Shown here: one piece after another, positions 44,998 through 53,140 of the stretch
How positions within the stretch are numbered: position 1 is the stretch's first letter
Layout: each line of letters opens with the position of its first letter
Source: Solobacterium sp.
Lineage (GTDB): Bacteria > Bacillota_I > Bacilli_A > Erysipelotrichales > Erysipelotrichaceae
DNA length: 64,000 nucleotides
Assembly: GCA_017510405.1 (NCBI GenBank)
Contig: JAFWNG010000020.1
Span: forward strand, 1 to 64,000
Direction of reading: 5' to 3'
The notes under the pieces: generated by a model
The model's input: only the letters and a program-made list of their open reading frames with translations
Told to the model about the DNA's origin: nothing
Database searches by the model: none
Program-made: the position numbers and the translations under genes

Positions 44998-46951
44998 CTG
45001 TTTTTTCCTCCCTGAAATACTGTTCGATCGTCTGCAGCAGTTCCTGCTTCAGATCGTCGATGCTGCATTTGCTTCTCTGCATTGCCGCAGCCGTCATGTG
45101 ACCGCCGCCGTTCATATGTTCCATAATGACCTGTACGTTGACATCACGTGTCGAGCGGGCGCTGATCGCCGTCTCGTTGTCGCCGGTATTGGCAATGACG
45201 AACGCTGCCTGCACATCCTGGATGTTCAGCAGGCTGTCTGCCACCTGGGACATCAGCGACCTTGTGATCACACGGTCTTTCACCGGTGCAATGATCACGC
45301 CGTGGTCGTATTTCTCGCTCTGTGCCGTCACCGCGGTCTTGATCTCAAATTCATCGTAGCTGTCTTTGAGGAATTCGTTTGCTTTCTGAATATCCGCGCC
45401 CATTTTGCGCAGTGCGCTGGCGGCGTCGTATGTACGCGAACCGGTACGGTAGCGCCATCTTGCCGTATCCACGATCATGCCGGTGATCATGAATGTGGCG
45501 TCGATCTCACTGAGATCCACTCTGCCGGATACATACGGCAGCATCTCTGCCAGCAGTTCGCACGTACTGCTCGCGCCGGCTTCGATATAGATCAGCACCG
45601 GCTTGACGCCCATGTCCGTTGCTCTTCTGTGGTGGTCGATGACAACGACTTTCTTCGCGTTTTCCAGCACCTTGGCACCGTTGGACTGACGGATGTTGTG
45701 GTGGTCCGTCATAATGACGAGCGTATTGCTCTGAAGCTGATTGAGCGCTTCGCTTTCGGTAACGAAGCTGACTTCCTGCTTCAGTTCTTCCGCATACTCA
45801 TCCATGGCGGCTTTCAGTTTCTCTTCGATGCCGCCGGTCTTCGCGATGATCGCGCTCTGTTTGTTCAGCGCCTTGCACATCTGCGCCAGACAGATCGCCG
45901 ATCCCATACAGTCAAAGTCAGCGTTCTTATGGCCGCAGATGATCACGTTGGAAGACTTCTGGATCAGATCACGCAGACTGTGCGACATGACGCGCACACG
46001 CACACGGCTGCGCTTCTCCGCCGCTTCGCTGGAGCCGCCGAAGTACCGGACTTCTTCCCCGACCGTCTGTACAGCGACCTGGTCGCCGCCGCGCGTCTGG
46101 GCGAGATCCATCAGTTTCGCGACCATTTCATCCAGTTCTTCCAGCTTGCCGGAGCCGCGGGCAAATGCCATGGACAGCGTGATGGAAACATCCATCTTCT
46201 GTGCTGCCTTGCGCACGCGTCCCAGTACGGAGAAATGATCCGCGATCAGTGCGCTGAATACTTTCTCACTCAGTATGAGCAGATAGCGGGCACTGCTCAG
46301 ACGCTTCAGCATGATGCCGTGCGTCTTGCAGTAATCCGTCAGCGGCGCCCGGACCGCATTATTGATATTCGCCACCTCGGATTCATCTTCAAACTGCGTG
46401 CTTTCCTCATAGTTGTCAAAGCATGCCATACCGATGACAAGGCGTTCTTCACTGTACCGTCTCTCGGCATTCACCTGGCGCGTGATATCACGGAAATACA
46501 GCAGCGGCAGATTTTCCTTGCGCCGCAGTTCAAATACATAATCATCGATCTGTACGGTAACGGCATCCGACCGGCCGGAGATCAGATCGTCGGCTTCCGG
46601 GATCCATGTCAGGATCTTGCGGCCGATCTTATTGATCCCGCGCTTTCCGAACAGTTCGCTCATCCACGTGATGACATAGGAATCGTCATAAATGACCATG
46701 CCCAGTTCGCCGGCAAGCATCGCTTCTTCCGCCGAGTCGCCGAGTATGTTCCGCACGCCCCGGCTCTGTTCCTCCGCCTGTTTCTCAAACTCGCCGAATG
46801 CCAGTACAAACAGGATCGCCTGGATCACCAGGATCAGGGCACCGGACAGGATCTGCGCTTTGAGCATGGCCTGGACAAAGATGAGCACTGCGGCTTCAAT
46901 CAGCATTACTGCGATCATCCGACGCTTCATTGTCTGTATCTTCAGATTCAT
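44981..46951 (-). CDS. gdpP: Cyclic-di-AMP phosphodiesterase GdpP
   Basis: A 656-residue membrane protein with two transmembrane helices near the N-terminus, a PAS-like region, a degenerate GGDEF domain, and DHH/DHHA1 catalytic domains (NADFDCMGSA, VVIDHHRR). It hydrolyses c-di-AMP and so affects cell-wall stress and potassium balance. The start at 46951 has GAGGAGGTGCAGACAG ahead and gives the normal length. This start puts a 56-nt overlap onto yybS. The 3' end overlaps rplI by 17 nt. Confidence 0.95.
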   Translation of the reverse strand: MNLKIQTMKRRMIAVMLIEAAVLIFVQAMLKAQILSGALILVIQAILFVLAFGEFEKQAEEQSRGVRNILGDSAEEAMLAGELGMVIYDDSYVITWMSELFGKRGINKIGRKILTWIPEADDLISGRSDAVTVQIDDYVFELRRKENLPLLYFRDITRQVNAERRYSEERLVIGMACFDNYEESTQFEDESEVANINNAVRAPLTDYCKTHGIMLKRLSSARYLLILSEKVFSALIADHFSVLGRVRKAAQKMDVSITLSMAFARGSGKLEELDEMVAKLMDLAQTRGGDQVAVQTVGEEVRYFGGSSEAAEKRSRVRVRVMSHSLRDLIQKSSNVIICGHKNADFDCMGSAICLAQMCKALNKQSAIIAKTGGIEEKLKAAMDEYAEELKQEVSFVTESEALNQLQSNTLVIMTDHHNIRQSNGAKVLENAKKVVVIDHHRRATDMGVKPVLIYIEAGASSTCELLAEMLPYVSGRVDLSEIDATFMITGMIVDTARWRYRTGSRTYDAASALRKMGADIQKANEFLKDSYDEFEIKTAVTAQSEKYDHGVIIAPVKDRVITRSLMSQVADSLLNIQDVQAAFVIANTGDNETAISARSTRDVNVQVIMEHMNGGGHMTAAAMQRSKCSIDDLKQELLQTIEQYFREEKTDESDS

Positions 46952-47912
46952 CTGTCTGCACCTCCTCTCTCTGTCCGGCTGAATAAACAGCCCTCTGCAG
47001 CATTCTTTCATGCATATCTGTTGTAATGTAAAGGAATCCAAACAGCGCCACCAGGGACATGGCAATGAACAGCATTGCCAGGACCACCAGCATCGGCGCC
47101 AGCCGGCTGTGCGGGAAACGCAGCTTTATGAACAGCATCAGCCCGAACATTCCGAAGAAGGCAAGATACAGGATCATTGCCATTCCGAAGCCCTGCAGTG
47201 CGCTCTCTATCATGGGATCCGCAGCGAACCTTCCGCTTATTCCCGTGTAATACGCTATAAAGCCCAATATGCCGACATACCCGCTCCATTTCGGCGGATA
47301 GTACGCGTACAGCGGCACGGACGGAGGCGCCGCGATCCTAAGGCGCTTCAGCATCAGCCGTGATATCACATGCACGACATATGCCTCCAGGATGCCTGTG
47401 ACGATCGCTGCCACGATGAATACCGTGACAAGATAACTGTCCACATTGACATTCTGCAGAAGATCCACACCGGTCTGCGTAAACACGGTGTTCATGATAT
47501 TGCGGTATTCTTCCATTTCCGCCGCCAGATCGTATCCGAAGAAGTCGGCGAAGATGATCATCGTACAGAGATCGTAGATCACCGCCGTGATCATGGTGCG
47601 GATCAGCGTCCTGTGGCTGTTGGCCTTGGCATGAATACTCGCCCCGTACACAAGGCCGATCAGACATTCCCCGCCGATCAGAAACATGCCGGGCAGGGAT
47701 TCCAGTATAAAGGCCAGCAGAAGCATGGCGCCGAATACCATCCAGCTGTCCCGCCAGCCGTACTTAACGCTGTAGAAGACCATCGGCAGCGGCAGAAGAA
47801 AAGAAACAAGACCATAGATCAGCCCGACTGTCTGCCTGTCCAGCAGGACCGCCGCACCGACAATGGCAAGCATCATCGCGCCGTCTGTTATTTTTCTGAC
47901 ATTGCTGTTCAT
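46896..47912 (-). CDS. yybS: DUF2232 (YybS-like) multi-pass membrane protein
   Basis: A 338-residue protein with several transmembrane helices and an acidic tail (TDESEDTDNEASDD). It sits directly upstream of gdpP and rplI, the YybS position in the conserved yybS-yybT(gdpP)-rplI-dnaB cluster, and matches the expected topology. Function is not known. The ATG has GGAG 7 nt ahead, and a TATAAT lies upstream at 47949-47954. The last 56 nt overlap gdpP. Confidence 0.85.
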   Translation of the reverse strand: MNSNVRKITDGAMMLAIVGAAVLLDRQTVGLIYGLVSFLLPLPMVFYSVKYGWRDSWMVFGAMLLLAFILESLPGMFLIGGECLIGLVYGASIHAKANSHRTLIRTMITAVIYDLCTMIIFADFFGYDLAAEMEEYRNIMNTVFTQTGVDLLQNVNVDSYLVTVFIVAAIVTGILEAYVVHVISRLMLKRLRIAAPPSVPLYAYYPPKWSGYVGILGFIAYYTGISGRFAADPMIESALQGFGMAMILYLAFFGMFGLMLFIKLRFPHSRLAPMLVVLAMLFIAMSLVALFGFLYITTDMHERMLQRAVYSAGQREEVQTDESEDTDNEASDDRSNAD

Positions 47913-47948
47913 CGTCCTGCTCCGCTGTCTCCTTTCCGCTGATATATT

Positions 47949-47954
47949 ATTATA
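47949..47954 (-). promoter_or_regulatory. -10 box of the yybS operon
   Basis: Minus-strand TATAAT 36 bp before the yybS ATG. No good -35 is seen. It faces the dacA-like promoter across about 80 bp. Confidence 0.45.
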
Positions 47955-48037
47955 CCATGGATGGTTTTATGGTAGCATATGCAATATGCATCCTCTCCTG
48001 CCGTGCATTTCTCCTGTAATCTTCTTCCTGTTACGGC

Positions 48038-48043
48038 TATAAT
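48038..48043 (+). promoter_or_regulatory. -10 box placed for a leaderless dacA-like transcript
   Basis: TATAAT is followed by 7 nt and then the ATG at 48051. No Shine-Dalgarno sequence precedes the ATG, so the start codon would be at or next to the transcription start. The -35 is weak. Confidence 0.5.
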
Positions 48044-48050
48044 AATCGCG

Positions 48051-49232
48051 ATGAAAAGACTGAGATCTACATGGCTTCTGTCCCTGATCACGGGACTTCT
48101 GCTGTCTCTCTGCCCGGTGTATGCCATGACGCCGGAAGAAGCTGCAGAACAGACAGAAAGTGATCATATGTACATCGTTGATGACGATACCGGTCAGGTA
48201 CTGTTTGATAAATACGGCACAGACGTGATCTATCCCGCTTCCATGACGAAGCTTATGACCGTGCTGGTCGCGGCCGAAAGCCTTCCCGATCCCGAGCAGG
48301 AGGTCACGATCACCTATGATATGCTCGCAGGTCTCGCTGAAGCGAACGCTTCCGTAGTCGGCTACCGGGCCGGGGTGACGGTATCGGTAAGATCCCTGCT
48401 GTACGGAGCACTTCTGCCGTCCGGCGCCGACGCTGTCAACGCGCTCGGCTTTACGGTTTCCGGCAGTATTCCCGCCTTTGTGGACAGGATGAACCAGAAG
48501 GCAGCGGAACTCGGCATGAACAGTACGCACTTCGTCAATCCCACCGGTCTGCATGACCCGGATCATTATACAACCTGCAGCGATCTCGCAGTCCTGATGA
48601 GCGCCTGCCACAGAATACCGCTTCTGCACGAGATCATGACCACACCGGTCTATACCGACGAAGCCGGCTATACCATGCGCAGCACCGCCTACTCGGCAAT
48701 GCAGGCAAACGGCGTCGAGATCGCCGGCTATGACGGCGGAAAGACGGGCTATACCAACGCGGCCGGACACTGTCTGGCATCTTATCTTTCCCTGAATGAT
48801 ATGCATCTGATCGTCATCGCCGCTCATGCCATGACGCCGTACGCCGACTGGGCGCATGTCCGCGACACTGCCTTTGTAGCAGACTGGATGAATCAGGAAT
48901 ACAGCCGCAGACAGGTCCTCTACAGCGAACAGAGCGTACAGACAGTCACTCTGAAGCATATGTTCAAAGAAGAAACGACGGAAGTACTGGCAAACTCACC
49001 GATCTGGTTCGACCTGCGCAATGACGCCGGCATCACCTGGGTCACCGACATTCCGCAGGTCATCGAAGTCGGCGTGGAAGACCGCACCGTGAACGGTACG
49101 ATCACCGTGCTGGCGGACGGCGTTCCGATCGCCGCCCAGGAAGTGGCGGTCAGCGTACCGCGTGAACCGAAACTGCTGGTCCGCATCCTGATGCGGATCC
49201 GTTCACTGTTTGTAAAGGAGGAGAAGGAATGA
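48051..49232 (+). CDS. dacA: D-alanyl-D-alanine carboxypeptidase (penicillin-binding protein 5 type)
   Basis: A 393-residue S11 peptidase that trims the terminal D-Ala of peptidoglycan. It has a signal peptide (about 1-24), the SxxK motif in SMTKLM, the second motif as SGAD (usual SxN, so Asn is Ala) and KTG in GGKTGYTNAAG, followed by a C-terminal beta domain and a charged tail for membrane attachment. A frame from 47979 adds 24 codons lacking signal character; the ATG at 48051 fits the signal peptide. It overlaps the next gene by 4 nt. Confidence 0.93.
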   Translation: MKRLRSTWLLSLITGLLLSLCPVYAMTPEEAAEQTESDHMYIVDDDTGQVLFDKYGTDVIYPASMTKLMTVLVAAESLPDPEQEVTITYDMLAGLAEANASVVGYRAGVTVSVRSLLYGALLPSGADAVNALGFTVSGSIPAFVDRMNQKAAELGMNSTHFVNPTGLHDPDHYTTCSDLAVLMSACHRIPLLHEIMTTPVYTDEAGYTMRSTAYSAMQANGVEIAGYDGGKTGYTNAAGHCLASYLSLNDMHLIVIAAHAMTPYADWAHVRDTAFVADWMNQEYSRRQVLYSEQSVQTVTLKHMFKEETTEVLANSPIWFDLRNDAGITWVTDIPQVIEVGVEDRTVNGTITVLADGVPIAAQEVAVSVPREPKLLVRILMRIRSLFVKEEKE

Positions 49233-49741
49233 AACATGCTGTAACTGCAGCGATGCTGTGTACTGCTCTGCTCTGCGGATGCAGTTCCGCATCGGTCTCC
49301 GAATCTGTACCGGACAGTTCTTCAAAGGCAGATGAGCCGGTACAGGAAACGGAACAGGAAACAGAACAGGAAATCGTTCAGGAGGAAAAAGAAATGAAAA
49401 TGATGCTCGCAGATACACCCGTCACCGTCGTCTGGGAAGACAACGACTCCGTCAAGGCACTCCATGCACTGGCGGAAAAGGAACCGCTCGTGCTCGATAT
49501 GTCCATGTACGGCGGATTCGAACAGGTCGGTCCCATCGGTACTGTTCTGCCGTCCGACGATGTACAGACGGTCACCTCTCCCGGTGACATCGTTCTCTAC
49601 AGCAGCGACCAGCTCGTCGTCTTCTGCGGCACCAATTCCTGGGCATATACCAGACTGGGTCATATCACGGACAAAACAGAGCAGGAACTGCGTCAGCTCC
49701 TGACAAACGGCAATATCACCGTCACGATCACTGTCGAATAA
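49229..49741 (+). CDS. Cyclophilin-like fold lipoprotein
   Basis: A 170-residue protein with a lipoprotein signal (ALLCGC, Cys18), a Glu/Gln-rich linker (about 20-58) and a C-terminal cyclophilin-like domain (about 60-170; MYGGFEQVGPIG, SPGDIVLYSSDQLVVF). It begins 4 nt inside dacA with GGAGGAGAAGG ahead, so it is translationally coupled and should sit on the outer membrane face beside the carboxypeptidase. Prolyl-isomerase activity is not established for this fold variant. Confidence 0.78.
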   Translation: MKHAVTAAMLCTALLCGCSSASVSESVPDSSSKADEPVQETEQETEQEIVQEEKEMKMMLADTPVTVVWEDNDSVKALHALAEKEPLVLDMSMYGGFEQVGPIGTVLPSDDVQTVTSPGDIVLYSSDQLVVFCGTNSWAYTRLGHITDKTEQELRQLLTNGNITVTITVE

Positions 49742-49746
49742 CTCTC

Positions 49747-49773
49747 ACCGGTCACATACGACCGGTTTTTTTT
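49747..49773 (+). terminator. Terminator of dacA-lipoprotein operon
   Basis: ACCGGTC-ACATAC-GACCGGT followed by seven T's. Confidence 0.88.
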
Positions 49774-49784
49774 CTTGCAAAAGC

Positions 49785-49814
49785 GCAAAGTAAAACCGGG
49801 CATTTCTGCCCGGT
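49785..49814 (-). terminator. Terminator of the DUF349 gene
   Basis: ACCGGGCA/TGCCCGGT hairpin (49795-49814) followed on minus by TTTTACTTTG. Confidence 0.7.
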
Positions 49815-49825
49815 CTGCTCTGTAA

Positions 49826-51202
49826 TTACTGCTTGCTGAGACGTTCTTTGATGTCAGCGATATCTTTTTCGATCGCTGCCAGTTTGTCTTTCTTGTGGTC
49901 GATGGAATTCTCGAGTTCATACTTGTCATCCGCTTTCGGAGTGATCGTGATCTTGAATTCGAGGTTTTCGATCTCTTTCTTCAGCTGTGCTGCGTCTGCT
50001 TCTTTGCGCTCAAGAGCTGCTTCGGAACGCTTGTTGATCTCACCGCGCTTTGCATCCCAGAATGCTTCCTTCGCCTCTGTGAACTCATCCCACAGACGGT
50101 CGTTGTCAGCTTTTCCGGAGAAGCCGGCTGTCTTCCATTCCTTATCCAGTTCCTTCATACGTTCCGTGTTGTCACGGCCATAGTCTTCGGAAGCTGTGAT
50201 CTCTTTTGCTTCTTCGATCAGAGCTCTCTTCTTATCCTTGGAAGCTGCCCACTGTGCGTTGCGCTCTTCAAAGAATTTACGTCTGCCTTCAAAGAAGTTT
50301 GTACGCTGTTCCTTGAACTGTTCCCAGAGGTCATCGTCGAACTCACGTCCGGAGCTTCCTGCTGCACGCCACTGTGTGAACAGGTCTTCCATCTTGTCGC
50401 CGACTGCTTTCCAGTTTGTAACTTTTGTAAGCAGGCCCTTTGCTTCTTCGATCAGGGCTTCTTTCTTTGCCTTGCTTTCGGCACGGCGCTCATCGATCGT
50501 ATCGAAGTATTCTTTTCTCTTTGCATAGAATTCATCTTCGATCTCTCTGAACTTCTTGCGGAATGCACGGTCAGCCTGGCTGCCTGCACCTTCGATATCG
50601 TTGAGAGTCTTGCGCAGTTCTCTCAGTTTGTTTCCTGCTTCTTTCCAGCTTGTGGAGCTCTTCAGTTCTTCAGCCTGATCAATGATCGCCTGTTTTGCAT
50701 CAGAAGCTTCTGCTCTGGACTTTTCGATCTCACCGTAACGTTCCATGCTGCGGTTCATACGCTCTGCATATTCGACTTCCTTCGGTGTTTCCCAGTCAGT
50801 CATTGCATCCCATTCAGCCTTGATCGCATCCAGTTTTTCCTTTGCTGCGTCGCCGTCGAGATTCTTGGAAGCATTTTCTGCTTCACGGCAGAGGTCGAGC
50901 TTCTTGCGGACCTGTGTCTCCATGATGTCCAGTGCATCTTCTTTATATTCTGTACCGTAGACTGTCTCGCCGCCTTCGGATGCCGGCTTGCGCCATGCAA
51001 ACATGCAGTACTTGCCGTCTACTTCAATTCCATACCAGCGACCGTGACCGTCCACTGCTGCATCTTTCGGTTCGGTAGGATTTCCATCAGCGTCCTTTGC
51101 GCCGTAGAGGATCTCAACTACTTTTCCTCCAAATGTGTTGTGCACTTTTACCTTGCGTTTTTCAAGGCTGTCTTCAAATTCCGGTCTGTTCTCCCAATTC
51201 AT
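49826..51202 (-). CDS. DUF349-repeat protein with extra N-terminal domain
   Basis: A 458-residue protein, strongly charged and mostly alpha-helical. Residues about 165-390 contain three DUF349-like repeats (for example LTKVTNWKAVGDKMEDLF and IEEAKEITASEDYGRD). Residues about 1-100 form a separate part with GGKVVEILYG and GRWYGIEVDGKYCMF, predicted beta-rich and not recognised. A coiled coil (about 400-458) follows. DUF349 proteins are rather poorly characterised; a cytoplasmic structural or nucleic-acid-related role is possible but not shown. A promoter lies just upstream. Confidence 0.75.
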   Translation of the reverse strand: MNWENRPEFEDSLEKRKVKVHNTFGGKVVEILYGAKDADGNPTEPKDAAVDGHGRWYGIEVDGKYCMFAWRKPASEGGETVYGTEYKEDALDIMETQVRKKLDLCREAENASKNLDGDAAKEKLDAIKAEWDAMTDWETPKEVEYAERMNRSMERYGEIEKSRAEASDAKQAIIDQAEELKSSTSWKEAGNKLRELRKTLNDIEGAGSQADRAFRKKFREIEDEFYAKRKEYFDTIDERRAESKAKKEALIEEAKGLLTKVTNWKAVGDKMEDLFTQWRAAGSSGREFDDDLWEQFKEQRTNFFEGRRKFFEERNAQWAASKDKKRALIEEAKEITASEDYGRDNTERMKELDKEWKTAGFSGKADNDRLWDEFTEAKEAFWDAKRGEINKRSEAALERKEADAAQLKKEIENLEFKITITPKADDKYELENSIDHKKDKLAAIEKDIADIKERLSKQ

Positions 51203-51224
51203 AACTTCTCCCCTTCGATAATAC

Positions 51225-51252
51225 TTTATATATTATTTCACATCTGTCACAA
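51225..51252 (-). promoter_or_regulatory. Promoter of the DUF349 gene
   Basis: Minus-strand -35 TTGTGA (51247-51252) and -10 TATAAA (51225-51230) separated by 16 bp, with a very A/T-rich upstream stretch (51261-51310) that could act as an UP element. Confidence 0.5.
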
Positions 51253-51317
51253 AATGCATAATTCTTTTTTGTCAAAAACGACCATTTTTTTTCGTTTTTT
51301 TCGACATTTTTGCCATT

Positions 51318-53132
51318 TTATACAAGATCCGCGGCCATATTTTCGAACTGACGCGTATACAGGCTGTAATAATACCCGCGTTTTTTCATCAGTTCGCTGT
51401 GTTTTCCCCGTTCAATGATCTTGCCGTCGCGTACAACGAGGATAATATCGGCGTCCACAACAGTGGACAGACGGTGTGCGATCATGAAGGATGTGCGTCC
51501 TTTGATGACTTTCTGGATCGCGTCCTGGATTGCTTTTTCCGTCACGGTGTCGATCGAGGACGTCGCTTCATCCAGCACGAGGATGCGCGGATCCGCCAGG
51601 ATCGCTCTGGCAAAGGACAGCAGCTGCTTTTCGCCGGTCGACAGCATATCGCCGCCTTCACCGACTTCACTGTCGAGTCCCTTGTCCATCTTTTCGATGA
51701 CAAAGTCCGCCGATACCAGCTTCAGCGCCGCCATGATCTCTTCGTCCGTGGCGTCCGGCTTGCCATAGCGCAGGTTGTCGCGCACCGTTCCGGAGAACAG
51801 GTGCGGCGTCTGCAGGACATAGCCGATGTTGGAATGGAGCCAGAGCTGCGAACGTTCTCTTGCGTCGCGTCCGTCGATCAGCACCTGTCCTTCCGTCGGT
51901 TCAAAGAAGCGGCAAACCAGATTGACCAGCGTGGATTTGCCGGCACCGGTCTCGCCGACGATCGCGGCATTGGTGCCGTGCGGCACTTTCAGATCAAAGT
52001 GCTCCAGCACCATCTCATTGCCGTCCGGATACATGAACGAGACATCTTTGAATTCCACGTCTCCGACCAGCGGTTCCCAGTTTTCCTTCTTCGGCGCAAA
52101 TGTATCGCCGTACTTTTCAATGACTTCCGGGGTATCCGCGACATCGGACACCGTGTTCATCAGGTTGGTGAAGCGTTCGATATTGACCTGAATGGCGATC
52201 AGGTTGGACATCGTCTGGATCAGTCCCTGGATCGGTTCGATCATGCCCAGGGCATAGCTCATGAATACGGAAAGCGTACCGATGCGGATCACATTCTGCA
52301 GCGTGAGGTTGCCGCCTCTCCACATGACCACGGCCAGCACGAGCGCGCTCATCAGCGTGATCGAGGAAGAGAACAGGGCACTGGTGCGTCCGGTGCGCAG
52401 GGACATCCGGTACATCTCGCCGGTATCTTTCCGGAAGTCATCCCGGATCGTATCCTCAATGACCATCGTCTTGATCGAACGGGCACCGGTGATGCCTTCG
52501 TTGAAGTCGCTGGTGATCGTGGAGTTGATCTCACGGATGCGCCGGTTGTAGCGGATCAGTTTCTTCTGGAAGAAGCTGATCAGCAGTACCGCCGCCGGCA
52601 GCAGCATGATCACATATATTGCAAGACGCGCATTTACGCTGATCATGACCAGAATGACGCTCAGCAGATAGGCGCCGTTCCAGATCAGTTCCATCATTCC
52701 CCAGGACACCATCTCGCCGATACGGCCGGTATCGGACATGACGCGGGCATGGATGTAACCGACGTTGTTCTGGTTGAAGTACGAGAAGGACAGTGTCTGC
52801 AGATGCCGGAATGACGCGTCGCGCAGATCCCGGTTGATGCCCATTTCCACTTTTCCGCCGGTATACGTACTTGTGAAGTCGCATGCCACCTTGACGAGGA
52901 TCGTCAGGATATACAGACCGACGAAGGCGCCCAGCGTATCCAGCGTATTCTCTGCCACAAAGTGATCCAGCACATAGCGGTTGAACAGCGGCATGATCGA
53001 ATCCAGCAGACTCGCGCCGACGCCCAGCAGCGCCATCATGATCAGTTTGTTTCGGTACTTCTTAATATAAGGAAAGAGACGCGGCAGTCCGAACCACGGA
53101 AGTGATGTTGTTTTCTTTTCTTCGCTCATCAT
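51318..53132 (-). CDS. ABC exporter, canonical-Glu half (heterodimer)
   Basis: A 604-residue half-transporter with six predicted membrane helices and an NBD with Walker A GETGAGKST and Walker B ILVLDEATSS keeping the catalytic Glu. Its signature reads LSTGEK instead of LSGGQ. The partner gene ends 8 bp upstream, so the two form a heterodimer of the BmrCD/YheHI type with one consensus and one degenerate ATP site. Multidrug or lipid export is plausible; substrate unknown. Confidence 0.9.
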   Translation of the reverse strand: MMSEEKKTTSLPWFGLPRLFPYIKKYRNKLIMMALLGVGASLLDSIMPLFNRYVLDHFVAENTLDTLGAFVGLYILTILVKVACDFTSTYTGGKVEMGINRDLRDASFRHLQTLSFSYFNQNNVGYIHARVMSDTGRIGEMVSWGMMELIWNGAYLLSVILVMISVNARLAIYVIMLLPAAVLLISFFQKKLIRYNRRIREINSTITSDFNEGITGARSIKTMVIEDTIRDDFRKDTGEMYRMSLRTGRTSALFSSSITLMSALVLAVVMWRGGNLTLQNVIRIGTLSVFMSYALGMIEPIQGLIQTMSNLIAIQVNIERFTNLMNTVSDVADTPEVIEKYGDTFAPKKENWEPLVGDVEFKDVSFMYPDGNEMVLEHFDLKVPHGTNAAIVGETGAGKSTLVNLVCRFFEPTEGQVLIDGRDARERSQLWLHSNIGYVLQTPHLFSGTVRDNLRYGKPDATDEEIMAALKLVSADFVIEKMDKGLDSEVGEGGDMLSTGEKQLLSFARAILADPRILVLDEATSSIDTVTEKAIQDAIQKVIKGRTSFMIAHRLSTVVDADIILVVRDGKIIERGKHSELMKKRGYYYSLYTRQFENMAADLV

Positions 53133-53140
53133 ACCCTCCG

